From the NCBI GenBank assembly GCA_965243255.1, contig CBDEUH010000001.1, forward strand, positions 1-43,414: a DNA stretch of 43,414 nt, read 5' to 3'. Shown here piece after piece: positions 8,403-16,065 of the stretch; the stretch's first letter is position 1, and each line of letters starts with the position of its first letter. The notes beneath the pieces were generated by a model, which was given only the letters and a program-made list of their open reading frames with translations, ran no database searches and was not told the origin of the DNA. The DNA is from Bin87 sp965243255 (GTDB lineage Bacteria; Chloroflexota; Dehalococcoidia; Lucifugimonadales; UBA3495). The translations under genes were made by a program, and so were the position numbers.

Positions 8403-8905
8403 TGAGCTTGGATGTGGATGTGCGGCGGCTGGTAGCCGAGGGGTCCGGCCTGCCCGGACAGCGGGTGATACCGGGCAACGACCCGGCGCCTGCCCCGTTC
8501 GACACTTACGCGACGGTGCTGCGAGTGCAGACCGTCAGTTTGGGCTATCCCGGCTATGTCGAACGGGACGCCGGTCGGGGCGTGGACACCTTCGAGACGC
8601 GCCGTCGGACCTATTCGGTGCAGTGGTTCCGTGAAGGATGTCAGGATTTGGCGGAGCGGTTCGCTCTGTGGGTTCGGACCTATGAGGGGTTGGGTTTCGC
8701 CGAAGCTCATCGGTTTGTGGTGGCTGTCCCGCCGACGGTTTCCAGGTTGGACGTTCCAGTCGGGGACCGGTTCGAACAGCGAATGAGATGCGACCTCGAA
8801 ATCGACTTTGTGGCGGCGACACCATCATCTCCCGACTGGGTGGACAGATTCGAAGGTCGGACCGTCTATTATGGGGCGGGTATCGTCATCGACGAAGAGG
8901 TTTAG
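8402..8905 (+). CDS. Neck / tail terminator-like protein, 167 aa
   Basis: ATG 8402 overlaps the preceding TAA; the frame extends further upstream but there is no better start. Features such as APFDTYATVLRVQTVSLGYPG, RRRTYSVQWFREGCQDLAERFALWVRT and a C-terminal EQRMRCDLEIDFVA fit the neck/tail-terminator proteins found just before sheath genes in myoviruses. It would cap the tail tube and sheath and join the head. Confidence 0.6.
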   Translation: MSLDVDVRRLVAEGSGLPGQRVIPGNDPAPAPFDTYATVLRVQTVSLGYPGYVERDAGRGVDTFETRRRTYSVQWFREGCQDLAERFALWVRTYEGLGFAEAHRFVVAVPPTVSRLDVPVGDRFEQRMRCDLEIDFVAATPSSPDWVDRFEGRTVYYGAGIVIDEEV

Positions 8906-8911
8906 ACAATC

Positions 8912-10393
8912 ATGGTGGAAATCAGCGACCTTATCAGCATCACCACGCGGGTGGCGGTCGGGGGTGCGCCGCTGCGTCCGTTCGGTCGGGGACTGCTGCT
9001 CACTACAGCGTCGGGGATCGCCGCCGGGGGCAGCGGCAAGGCCCGCCTGTTCTCCAACGTGGACGAGGTGCGGGAGGCGTTCGGTCCGGGTGACGTGACC
9101 GACGCTGCCACGGTGTGGTTCTCAGCCGACCCACCCCCGCAGGGGTTGTGGGTTGGCCGGTGGGCGAACGTCGACGTGGACACCACCCTCGAAGGCAGCG
9201 ACCCTGCCGGGTTCGAGTCGGGTCCGTTAGACGCCGCCAACGGTTCGTTCACGATCAACGGCGAAACCGTCGCGTCTATTGACCTGTCCAGCGCGGACAC
9301 GGGCGCGGCTGTGGCAACCGCAGTTCAAACCGCGCTGCGGGGAGCGACCGGCTTCTCACAAGCGGCGGTGGCGTTCGCCGACGGGCGTTTCACGATTACG
9401 CTGGACGGGCCGGGCGAAATCGACGGGGGCAGGCTGGGCAACACCGCCGACACGGGCGACACCGACATTGCCGACTCGCTGGGCATGGGCCCCAACGCGA
9501 CCCCAACCTACCATCAGGGGGCCGACGCCGAAACGGCAGCGTCAGCGGTTGGCGAAATCGTAGCGTTGACCGGTTCGGGCGCTCCTGTCGCTGTGATGCT
9601 CGCCGACGATGTGCCCACCACCGACCCGGTCGCCTCCGGCGACACTCGCACGCTGCTGTCCGACTATGTCGAAACGGCGGAACTGGTCGGCCTGTTCCGC
9701 GACGGCGCCGCTCAGACATTGGCCACCGGTGACACCACCAGCCTCGGGGCGCTCGCATATGCGGCATCGAAAGGCGAGTCTGCGTTTGTGTACTCGACCG
9801 CCGGTCTTCCCGACGTCGGGTTGGGTGCGATAATGAGCGCCCAAAATTTGGACAACCCTCAGAGCATCATCACCGCCCACGGCAAAGCCCTCCCAGGTGT
9901 CACCCCGACGGTGATCACCTCCGCCGATTTGGACGAGCTGGAACGCAAACGGATGAGCGTTTACACGTCGGTCGGTGGCCAGTCCGCAATGCTCGGCGGG
10001 TACACCAGCCGCGACGGGTACTGGCTGGACGCGGTGTGGTTTTTGATGTGGTTCCGCAACCGGATGCGTAACGCTATTTGGGCGGCGCAACGCAGGTCGA
10101 GGCGGTTCAACCGGGCGATGCTCACCTACGAACTGGCGCAGGTCGCCGAAGCCGCGGTCCGCAACGGAGGTTTGCAACCGAACCGGCGGGTGAACAGCGC
10201 TTTGCAGTCGGACATTATCGCTTCGACGGGCAACACGTCGTTCGATGGGGTTCTGTCCGCCGGGTATTTGGTGTGGGTCGATCCGTCACCACCCGCCGCC
10301 GATTTGGAAAACCGGGTGGCCCGGTTCAAGTTGTGGTGCACCGGATCAGACGCGGTGCATAAAGTGTTCGGCGACCTGGTATTCCAAAACTAA
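8912..10393 (+). CDS. Contractile tail sheath protein (DUF3383-like)
   Basis: 493 aa. The N-terminal segment with FGRGLLLTTAS, a VDEVREAFGPGD region and VWFSADPPPQGLWVGRW matches the DUF3383 sheath family. The middle carries an inserted beta domain (FTINGETVASIDLSS...), and the C-terminal third (DGYWLDAVWFLMWFRNRMRNAIW...) is the sheath-contacting region. This is the main evidence that the virion is a myovirus. It is followed directly by the tube gene. Confidence 0.88.
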   Translation: MVEISDLISITTRVAVGGAPLRPFGRGLLLTTASGIAAGGSGKARLFSNVDEVREAFGPGDVTDAATVWFSADPPPQGLWVGRWANVDVDTTLEGSDPAGFESGPLDAANGSFTINGETVASIDLSSADTGAAVATAVQTALRGATGFSQAAVAFADGRFTITLDGPGEIDGGRLGNTADTGDTDIADSLGMGPNATPTYHQGADAETAASAVGEIVALTGSGAPVAVMLADDVPTTDPVASGDTRTLLSDYVETAELVGLFRDGAAQTLATGDTTSLGALAYAASKGESAFVYSTAGLPDVGLGAIMSAQNLDNPQSIITAHGKALPGVTPTVITSADLDELERKRMSVYTSVGGQSAMLGGYTSRDGYWLDAVWFLMWFRNRMRNAIWAAQRRSRRFNRAMLTYELAQVAEAAVRNGGLQPNRRVNSALQSDIIASTGNTSFDGVLSAGYLVWVDPSPPAADLENRVARFKLWCTGSDAVHKVFGDLVFQN

Positions 10394-10405
10394 GGAGGCC
10401 CTCGA

Positions 10406-10876
10406 ATGGCTAATGAAGTTTCATCCCACGCGCACATTTCGTGCATCATCAACGGGTTTTCGCTTGGGGAGTGGGCGGGTGTGGACCAGCCCGTCGAGTT
10501 TCCAGACCTTGAAGATTTGGTGAACGTCACCCTCGGCGCGCAGGGTGTGCCGTTTGGGACGACCGTCCCCAAGTTGGGTGGGACTGTCATGTTCATGCAC
10601 ATTCCCAACAGCGACTCGGCGGACTGGTGGATCGGCGAATACGAATATTGGAAACAGGCCGTCGCAGAAGGGCTGCCGTTCCGGTCGTATGAGGCGCACT
10701 ATCACAACCTGTCGCAGGGTCAACAGTCGCACATGACCGACGGGTTTCTGATGCAAGCCCATCATCAGTCCACACCAGGTTTGGACTACACGGGCGCTAT
10801 CTACTTCACCCGCATCCGGTCGAATAATGCGGGAGCGCGTAAGGTGCCGCGTGCGGTGGCTGGCACTCCTAGATGA
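10406..10876 (+). CDS. Tail tube protein, 156 aa
   Basis: Preceded by TAAGGAGG. Size, position immediately after the sheath gene, and a beta-sandwich pattern beginning HISCIINGFSLGEWAG fit myovirus tail tube proteins. No other domain. The stop overlaps the next gene's ATGA. Confidence 0.75.
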   Translation: MANEVSSHAHISCIINGFSLGEWAGVDQPVEFPDLEDLVNVTLGAQGVPFGTTVPKLGGTVMFMHIPNSDSADWWIGEYEYWKQAVAEGLPFRSYEAHYHNLSQGQQSHMTDGFLMQAHHQSTPGLDYTGAIYFTRIRSNNAGARKVPRAVAGTPR

Positions 10877-11388
10877 CCGGGGAAGGGACCGAACCGGTCG
10901 GCGACGTGGCCGACCGGGACGACGGTGTGGACTGGCTAGCTCGGGAAGTGTCGATCCGGGGTACCCATTTTCGGATCAGCAAACTGTTGCCGATGCAGGC
11001 ATATCACACGTTGGAGATTTTGCGTCCGGCCCTGTTGGGGTCGTTGGACTCCAACTTTGGGATCGCTCAGTTGGCGGTCGGGTCGTGGATGCAAGCGGCG
11101 GGGATGGACGCCGACCAGACAAAAATCATGCTCGCTACTGCTTTGCTGAACGCACCACCGGGACAGGTCGACCGGGTACGCACCGCCCTTTTCAAAAAGG
11201 TGTTTTTCACGTCGGAGACGCATCCGACTGCCACGCCGGTAGGCGGCAACGAAGCCGGAGCGTTCAACGGTTTGCGAGCCAGTCACGTGTACGAGCTGCT
11301 GCTCCGGGCGGGCTGCGTAAATTTTACCGAGTCGTTTTCCGATCTGATCTCCCTCGCTTCAGGCCGGACCGCAACGTCAACTATGTGA
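10873..11388 (+). CDS. Tail assembly chaperone, short form, 171 aa
   Basis: Between tube and tape measure genes, where tail chaperones sit. Residues from VSIRGTHFRISKLLPMQAYHTLEILRP are typical of myovirus tail chaperone N-termini. Near its end a slippery heptamer, AAATTTT (11319-11325), lies in the correct X XXY YYZ phase. A -1 shift there enters a frame that runs to 11573. The short form would be the G-like product and the shifted form the GT-like product. Confidence 0.75.
   Translation: MTGEGTEPVGDVADRDDGVDWLAREVSIRGTHFRISKLLPMQAYHTLEILRPALLGSLDSNFGIAQLAVGSWMQAAGMDADQTKIMLATALLNAPPGQVDRVRTALFKKVFFTSETHPTATPVGGNEAGAFNGLRASHVYELLLRAGCVNFTESFSDLISLASGRTATSTM
11319..11325 (+). promoter_or_regulatory. 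Candidate -1 ribosomal frameshift site
   Basis: Zero-frame codons GTA AAT TTT give the slippery heptamer A AAT TTT. After a -1 slip, reading continues AAA TTT TAC CGA GTC through an open frame to 11573 without meeting a stop. This matches the conserved frameshift between tail chaperone genes of tailed phages. I did not find a strong downstream pseudoknot by eye. Confidence 0.65.
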
Positions 11389-11573
11389 CCAACCCCAACC
11401 TGCCCGCCCTGTTCGACATTCCGATAGGGATGGGCAAGTTGTACATCGGCGATTTGGATGTGGTGCTACCGGACGGCGACCCGAAGATACCGTTGGACCG
11501 CATCTGCGACCTGAACAACAGTTTGGCCGTCGCGGCGGAGAACGAACGCCGGGCGATGGACAGCAAACGATGA
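11320..11573 (+). CDS. Tail assembly chaperone, frameshift extension
   Basis: Frame -1 to the short chaperone. Joined at the slippery site it gives about 232 aa in total. The extension includes LFDIPIGMGKLYIGDLDVVLPDGDPKIPLDRICDLNNSL. An independent start is possible at GTG 11385, which overlaps the short form's TGA, and would give 62 aa. Coding character upstream of that GTG, back to the heptamer, favours frameshifting. Its stop overlaps the next gene's ATGA. Confidence 0.6.
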
Positions 11574-11788
11574 TCGGTCTGGTGAAACCGTGCCGCGAGT
11601 GTCGCCAGGCCGTCGACCGGCGGGCGAAGGTCTGCCCCCACTGTCATGTTGACCGGCCCGGTCTGGGCGGGTTCATGTATGTTGTCACACATTTGACCAT
11701 GGTCCTTTTTGGGGTGATGATGCTCCTAGTCGCTATCGGGGCGGCTGGGCTGTGTCTGGTGATATTGTGGGCGTTGTTTACGTCTTGA
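11570..11788 (+). CDS. Zinc-ribbon membrane protein, 72 aa
   Basis: Starts in an ATGA overlap. The N-terminal 28 residues carry CREC and CPHC, a two-knuckle zinc ribbon (Cys8, 11, 22, 25). Residues about 40-70 are one long hydrophobic stretch, possibly two membrane passes. Unusual between the tail chaperone and tape measure genes. It could be a holin-like or membrane-targeting factor, but a two-pass holin candidate is present elsewhere. Function unknown. Confidence 0.65.
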   Translation: MIGLVKPCRECRQAVDRRAKVCPHCHVDRPGLGGFMYVVTHLTMVLFGVMMLLVAIGAAGLCLVILWALFTS

Positions 11789-11803
11789 CCGGGACGGGGC
11801 GAG

Positions 11804-14020
11804 ATGGCTACTGAGACTGTCCTAGACCGGTTCGTTACCCTTTTCAATTTCCGCACCGACACCCGCGGGTTGAACCGGCTGGAGTCGAAAATGGGTGCGG
11901 TTTCCAGCAGCATCCGCAATCTCACGGCGGGCATTGTCGGAGTGGGTGCGGCGTTCGCTTCGTCGCAGGTCGTCCAAAAGGCGGCGGCGTGGGACGACGC
12001 TGTGAACCGTCTGACGGGGGTCAGTTTCGACGCCCCGGCGCATGCCGTCGAAAAGTTTGAACAGCAGGCCCTGTCCCTGTCGGAAACGTGGGGCCGGTCC
12101 GCCACAGAGATCATCAGCCTGCAGGAGGAGTTGAAACGGTCAGGGCTGGGCTGGGAGGATGTGATGACGTTGACGCCGACGGTGTTGCAGTTGGCGATAG
12201 GCAACAACCTTGACTATGCGAGGTCGGCGGAGATCGTGGTGCAAGCGTTGAACGCCTACGGGCGGAGCGCAGAAGACGCCATTCAAGTGTCCGACCAGTT
12301 GGCGCTGGCAGCAGCGCAGCTGTTTCCGACGACGTTGGCTCAGATGGCCCCAGCGGTCAGGGTGGTGGCTGGGTTGGCCAGTTCGATGAACATTCCGTTC
12401 GAGCGGCTCATCTCTTTGATCGGCCTGTTGCGCAAGTCGATGCCCGCCGAAATGGCCGGGACCGGCCTGCGGGCGGTGCTCATCGAAATGCAAAAGGACA
12501 AAACGGCGGGCGAGTCGGGGGATGTGATCAAACAGTTGGGTTTGGACTGGGCGAACCTGCAAAAGGTGGTGGCGAAGGGGGACATCGAACACGCGTTGAG
12601 AATGCTGAGGGACGCCAATTTGACAGCTGCGCAGGCGGTGTCATTGTTCGGAGCGGAAGGCGCTAACGCTGCTATTCAGATGATCAAACTGGTTGACGAA
12701 GTGTCAGCGTCGGAAACGGCCTTGATTAACGCTGGCGGGACCACCCGCAAAGCCGCCGAAGCGATGGAAACCGGCGTGAAAGACTCGTTGGAGAACATGG
12801 CGGCGGCGTGGGAACGGCTCGTTATTTACCTTGGCGAATCCGGTTTGGGCGAGGCGCTGGAGGGCCTTTCGGACATTGTGGTGCCGATGATGGACAAGTT
12901 CAAAGAGTTGCCGGAGTGGATGCAGGATGTGATCAGCTGGACGGCGATTCTGGTTCCGTCGCTGACCGGCCTGGGTGCAGTGTTTCGGGTTGTCGGGCTG
13001 TCCTTGGGGACAATCATTAGCGGCGGCGCGGCGGTGTTGCGGTTTTTGAGGGTGTTGCCTGCCGCTACGGCCGCGGCTGGGCTTGGGGGTGCGGCTGGTG
13101 CGGCTGGTGGGGGTGCGGCTGGTGCGGCTGGTGGGGGTGCGGCTGGCCCAGCAGCGACGGTGCCGAAGGGTGGGCTGCTCGGGATGGCAGGCAAAGCCAC
13201 CGGATGGTTGCTTGGGTCGCCCGCTGGGCTGGTCACCGGAGGTGCGCTAATGGTCGGTGGTGCCGCCCTGTTGAGCAAACGGGCCGCCGACCGGACCGGC
13301 GGGACGGGGATAGGCTGGCGGGCCGCCGCACAGCAGGCACACGCGGAGGGGCTGCTAGAAGGCGGCGGCAGGCTGGGGTCATCGTATTTGGACGCCGCCG
13401 GGCTTGCCACGGTCGAAAAGGAGCTGGTGTCGGCGTTGACCATCGCCGGGACAACCGCGGGGGAGGGGCTCACCTCGTCGCTGGCCCAGCAGATCGCCGC
13501 CGGGTCGACAACGGTCGACGCGGCGGTCGACGAAATGACCGGCAAAATACGGGACCGGCTGCCAGGGTCGGACGCGAAGGTCGGGCCGCTGTCGGACCTG
13601 ACCGCGTCGGGGCGGGCGTTTAGCACCACCTTCGCCGCTGGCATTGCCGCCCAGTCGGGGGCGGTGTCCGACGCGATAGGCCGCCTCGTCCGGGTGCCCG
13701 ACGGGACGGACCTGACCGCGTCTGGGCGGGCGTTGGGCGAAACGTTCACTGCGGGTGTGGAGTCAAGCAGCCAGGCTATACATGATGCACTGTCGGCGGC
13801 GTTGACGTTGCCGGTCGCCCCACCACCCTCGGCGGCGGGGACCGGCGGGTTGGGTGCGGCTGCCGGGGTGGGTTTGTCGGTTGGTGCTTTGAACGTGTCG
13901 GTGGGGGACATTCGGGTCGAGTCGGGAGACCCGGAGGTGATCGCTGCTGATGTGGGTGACGCGTTGGGTACGCAGTTGCGGCGGGTGGTGGAGGAGTTCG
14001 ACACGCCCAGACTCGCCTAA
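11804..14020 (+). CDS. Tape measure protein, 738 aa
   Basis: Longest gene of the tail block, right after the chaperones. The N-terminus has the tape-measure pattern (LESKMGAVSSSIRNLTAGIVG, then WDDAVNRLTGVS and WGRSATEIISLQEELKRSG), with a TP901-like domain through about residue 310. Hydrophobic and Gly/Ala-rich segments occupy about 375-500. A 24-bp tandem repeat encodes the Gly-Ala tract. At about 0.15 nm per residue the tail would be on the order of 110 nm. Two similar blocks, DLTASGRAFSTTF and DLTASGRALGETF, lie near residues 600 and 640. Confidence 0.9.
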   Translation: MATETVLDRFVTLFNFRTDTRGLNRLESKMGAVSSSIRNLTAGIVGVGAAFASSQVVQKAAAWDDAVNRLTGVSFDAPAHAVEKFEQQALSLSETWGRSATEIISLQEELKRSGLGWEDVMTLTPTVLQLAIGNNLDYARSAEIVVQALNAYGRSAEDAIQVSDQLALAAAQLFPTTLAQMAPAVRVVAGLASSMNIPFERLISLIGLLRKSMPAEMAGTGLRAVLIEMQKDKTAGESGDVIKQLGLDWANLQKVVAKGDIEHALRMLRDANLTAAQAVSLFGAEGANAAIQMIKLVDEVSASETALINAGGTTRKAAEAMETGVKDSLENMAAAWERLVIYLGESGLGEALEGLSDIVVPMMDKFKELPEWMQDVISWTAILVPSLTGLGAVFRVVGLSLGTIISGGAAVLRFLRVLPAATAAAGLGGAAGAAGGGAAGAAGGGAAGPAATVPKGGLLGMAGKATGWLLGSPAGLVTGGALMVGGAALLSKRAADRTGGTGIGWRAAAQQAHAEGLLEGGGRLGSSYLDAAGLATVEKELVSALTIAGTTAGEGLTSSLAQQIAAGSTTVDAAVDEMTGKIRDRLPGSDAKVGPLSDLTASGRAFSTTFAAGIAAQSGAVSDAIGRLVRVPDGTDLTASGRALGETFTAGVESSSQAIHDALSAALTLPVAPPPSAAGTGGLGAAAGVGLSVGALNVSVGDIRVESGDPEVIAADVGDALGTQLRRVVEEFDTPRLA
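13085..13147 (+). repeat. 24-bp tandem repeat in the tape measure gene
   Basis: GGGGGTGCGGCTGGTGCGGC and four more bases recur with 24-bp spacing at 13085, 13109 and (partly) 13133, encoding GGAAGAAG units. Repeat-number change would alter tape length in 8-residue steps. Confidence 0.85.
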
Positions 14021-14065
14021 CAGGCGGCGGGTTTCGCCGAGAAGGGCAACAGACTGCCAGCCCGA

Positions 14066-14118
14066 GGCGCAGAATGCGCCTACGGGCCTCCTAGGGGCGT
14101 CTAATCGGAAACTGGTGG
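14066..14118 (+). other. Structured repeated element, copy 1
   Basis: A tight hairpin GGCGCA-GAA-TGCGCC (14066-14080) is followed by a 34-nt block (14085-14118): a GC hairpin GCCTC-CTA-GGGGC, then GTCTAA and GGAAACTGGTGG. The same 34-nt block with 30 identical positions recurs at 37696-37729. It lies between the tape measure stop and the tRNA. Untranslated here; role unknown. Confidence 0.6.
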
Positions 14119-14120
14119 TT

Positions 14121-14129
14121 TGCTACTAT
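14121..14129 (+). promoter_or_regulatory. Possible extended -10 promoter for the tRNA
   Basis: TGCTACTAT is an extended -10 (TGn + TACTAT) ending 8 nt before the tRNA 5' end. There is no recognisable -35 at the expected place. Confidence 0.35.
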
Positions 14130-14137
14130 GACCGTTT

Positions 14138-14209
14138 AGCGGCGTGGAGCAGTAGCAGCTCGCCAGACTCATAACCTGGAGGTCGGGGGTGCAAGTCCCT
14201 CCGCCGCTA
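14138..14209 (+). tRNA. tRNA-Met(CAT), or Ile2 if lysidine-modified
   Basis: 72 nt. Acceptor stem AGCGGCG/CGCCGCT is perfect, discriminator A. D stem GAGC/GCTC with a 7-nt loop AGTAGCA; anticodon loop CTCATAA on stem CCAGA/CCTGG with one A-C mismatch; variable loop AGGTC; T stem GGGGG/CCCTC with loop TGCAAGT. CCA is not encoded. Acceptor A-U at 1-72 and no G-C triple in the anticodon stem argue against an initiator. The D loop lacks G18G19 and the T loop has G for U55, so the elbow is non-standard. The last 3 bases overlap the stop of the opposite-strand nuclease gene. Confidence 0.8.
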
Positions 14210-14491
14210 CTGCCGGTTCAGCCTGGACAGCGCCTCGTCCAAATCGTCGGGGCGCACAATGTTCACGTCGATCCGGTTCACCTCTCGCAGCCGGTCAATC
14301 CACTCCCGTTGTGCGTTCGACACTCGACCCGTGGCGGATTTCAACTCCCAGACGATCAGTCTGCCGTCGCGGACCATGATCAGGTCCGGGAATCCGGGTT
14401 CGCTGCCGTCGCTCCGCAAAGCATGATATGTCAGCCATCCGCTCATTCGGGCCGCCTGGCGGATGGTGTCGAGGAGGTCGGCTTCGGTCAT
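14207..14491 (-). CDS. VRR-NUC family nuclease, 94 aa
   Basis: Compact PD-(D/E)xK nuclease: GFPD (Asp36), ELK (Glu49, Lys51) and Gln61 in NAQREW, preceded by SGWLTYHALRSDGSE. These are the usual core motifs and length of stand-alone phage VRR-NUC proteins, thought to act on branched DNA. ATG 14491 overlaps the stop of a 12-codon upstream ORF (ATGA) that carries the strong ribosome binding site. A TTG-started longer frame (14548) is less likely. The stop overlaps the tRNA 3' end. Confidence 0.85.
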   Translation of the reverse strand: MTEADLLDTIRQAARMSGWLTYHALRSDGSEPGFPDLIMVRDGRLIVWELKSATGRVSNAQREWIDRLREVNRIDVNIVRPDDLDEALSRLNRQ

Positions 14492-14526
14492 TCTGTCAAA
14501 TCGCACCGATGTTTCTGAGCGTTCAT
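14488..14526 (-). CDS. 12-codon leader ORF coupled to the nuclease
   Basis: MNAQKHRCDLTE, preceded by GAAAGGACAACCCCG and ending in an ATGA overlap with the nuclease start. It resembles the last ten residues of the transglycosylase at 38366-38770 (AQKHRCGLR), which is also ATGA-coupled to its next gene. 16 bp are identical in the two places. Either a real leader peptide or a scar of an earlier neighbour. Confidence 0.45.
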   Translation of the reverse strand: MNAQKHRCDLTE

Positions 14527-14578
14527 CGGGGTTGTCCTTTCGTTGCAAGGGGCCGAAACCCCCGGCGATTGTTTGTGT

Positions 14579-14941
14579 TTAGATGACCCGTCCGGTCAGA
14601 CGGGTTTCGCCGTAGATGGTGGGGATCGTCGCTTGGTATCGCATTATGCGGGTGTCGTGGTCGAGGCTGGTGGTGATCGTCGGAACGCCGGTAACTTCGG
14701 CGCCGCCTTCGTCGCGGATGGCGTCTGCGAGGATCACTTTCACCAAAGGGAGGGCCGCTTGGTGGCCGAGGATACTGTCGGTGCCTAACGTGGGGTTGAG
14801 CTGCCACGTGCCCCTGGGAAACCGCAACCGTTGGGCGATCCGCTGCCGCAACGCGTCCAGGTCGGAGAGGATGGTGTTGGTCAGGTCGTCGGGGCCTTCT
14901 TGCCGGTCGGGGTCGATGGGTGCAACACCGAACGTGCGCAT
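14579..14941 (-). CDS. Baseplate wedge protein, gp25/W-like, 120 aa
   Basis: ATG 14941 overlaps the upstream stop (TGATG). Motif DLDALRQRIAQRLRFPRGTWQLNPTLGTD matches the core of gp25-like baseplate proteins (rL.tp.Ge....p..G). The C-terminus is a beta strand typical of the family. On the minus strand, apart from the baseplate genes at the right end. The 87 nt after it contain only a small GGGG/CCCC hairpin and the leader ORF's ribosome binding site. Confidence 0.65.
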   Translation of the reverse strand: MRTFGVAPIDPDRQEGPDDLTNTILSDLDALRQRIAQRLRFPRGTWQLNPTLGTDSILGHQAALPLVKVILADAIRDEGGAEVTGVPTITTSLDHDTRIMRYQATIPTIYGETRLTGRVI

Positions 14942-15444
14942 CAGTCTTTGATTTGGTAGCTGGTGGAGATGCGCATGAATCCGGTGTCGATGAGCGGGTT
15001 CGACGATCCTTTGCCTTTCACCAGGTACGGTTTGCCGGATGGTGTGGACACCCACCCGCCGCGGATGGTGACCGGCGAGTTGGGCGGTTGGCGCAGGTTG
15101 CGGATGCTCGTTTGGATTTCGGCTTTGGCGAGTTCGCCGACCTGTCCGGCGAGTTGCCGGTCGACAACCATTTCTTTAGGGTCGACGCGGCGTTCTAAAA
15201 ACCGGTCGACTTTGGGTTTCATCGTTTTGATCGCCTGTCGGAAAAAGGGCCGTTCGGGGATGCTGCGGGTGCCGAACTCGTTCCACGCGGCGACGTTCGT
15301 GACCGCGGTGCCGTCCGGGTAGCGGGCGGTGTTGAAAAAGCCGACGGCTAGTTCTTTGACGGACTGTGCCCGTTTCGCTTGGTCGACTGCCTGTTTCAGT
15401 TTTTTGCCGCCTCGGGTGCGGGCGGTGGCTTTGACGATGGCCAT
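14941..15444 (-). CDS. Tail completion / virion morphogenesis protein (gp10-like), 167 aa
   Basis: Clear family hallmarks: VGFFNTARYPDGTAVTNVAAWNEFGT, then IPERPFFRQAI, and a C-terminal PPNSPVTIR...NPLIDTGFMRIS. These mark the HK97 gp10/phage virion morphogenesis family, which completes the tail end at the neck. It is unusual to find it leftward and directly downstream of the lysin, not next to the other neck genes. Confidence 0.8.
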   Translation of the reverse strand: MAIVKATARTRGGKKLKQAVDQAKRAQSVKELAVGFFNTARYPDGTAVTNVAAWNEFGTRSIPERPFFRQAIKTMKPKVDRFLERRVDPKEMVVDRQLAGQVGELAKAEIQTSIRNLRQPPNSPVTIRGGWVSTPSGKPYLVKGKGSSNPLIDTGFMRISTSYQIKD

Positions 15445-15454
15445 TGTCGGGAGG

Positions 15455-16045
15455 TTAGCCGATTTTGCGGCTGAGGTCGACCCGCCCGTCCACTCCGGGG
15501 AATGTTCCTTGGGATGTGTGCTGGTGGAGCACTACCGGATGGTCGCCGATGCGGGCGGGTATGGTGGGTTGTTCCCACGCGGCGACCCATAGGGGAAAGT
15601 CGCCGAGCAAACCTTCGCAGACGGACAGCGACGCGTAGACAACACCGTCGGGAACGATAGTTAGCCACCCGGCGATCCATTCTTTCGTCCACTTCGGGTC
15701 GATGGTGTCTATCGGAGTGCTGTTGCCGCGGGTCGCTTCCCAGTCGAGGAACCGACCGAGAGCGAGCGTGTGTCCGCTGGTGGTGTTGGCGAAATGCCTG
15801 GCTTCGAGACGGCCTTCGGTTCGGGGGTCGGCGAGGGTCGGGTCGGGTCGGGCGAAATGGTAGGCGCCGAGGGGAACGCTGGTGAGATGGGCGGCCCGTC
15901 CGCGAAAGGTGGGATCAACCCAGTTTTGGCCTTCTGAAGCTTTGAGGATGATGCCGCTGCCCGCAGCAGCAGCGGCCAGGGTCGGGAGGTTCGAAATGGG
16001 GTTGTGGTGGGACAGGTCGGGAATGTTGGCCTGTCCCACCGTCAT
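15455..16045 (-). CDS. Endolysin, GH25 muramidase, 196 aa
   Basis: N-acetylmuramidase of glycoside hydrolase family 25, hydrolysing the MurNAc-GlcNAc bond. Seen: Asp10 in PDLSHHN, KASEGQNWVDPTF at 35-47, LGAYHFARPDP at 59-69, catalytic pair Asp101/Glu103 in FLDWE, and C-terminal HQHTSQG...GVDGRVDLS. No signal peptide and no separate wall-binding domain, so export depends on the holin. Start chosen at ATG 16045; a longer frame overlaps the holin gene. Confidence 0.92.
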   Translation of the reverse strand: MTVGQANIPDLSHHNPISNLPTLAAAAAGSGIILKASEGQNWVDPTFRGRAAHLTSVPLGAYHFARPDPTLADPRTEGRLEARHFANTTSGHTLALGRFLDWEATRGNSTPIDTIDPKWTKEWIAGWLTIVPDGVVYASLSVCEGLLGDFPLWVAAWEQPTIPARIGDHPVVLHQHTSQGTFPGVDGRVDLSRKIG

Positions 16046-16065
16046 CCTTTGCTGGTCCTGGGGGT

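Noticed and set aside
11385..11573. Independent 62-aa gene from GTG 11385 as the main product
   Set aside because: Coding character continues upstream in that frame to the slippery heptamer, and the position fits tail chaperone frameshifting; kept only as an alternative.
12826..14004. 392-aa minus-strand open frame in the tape measure gene
   Set aside because: Ser/Pro/Ala-rich shadow of the Gly/Ala-rich tape measure sequence.
14488..14548. TTG 14548 as the start of the VRR-NUC gene
   Set aside because: The TTG lies upstream of the GAAAGGA motif, which cannot then serve as its binding site; the ATGA-coupled ATG 14491 gives the usual family length.
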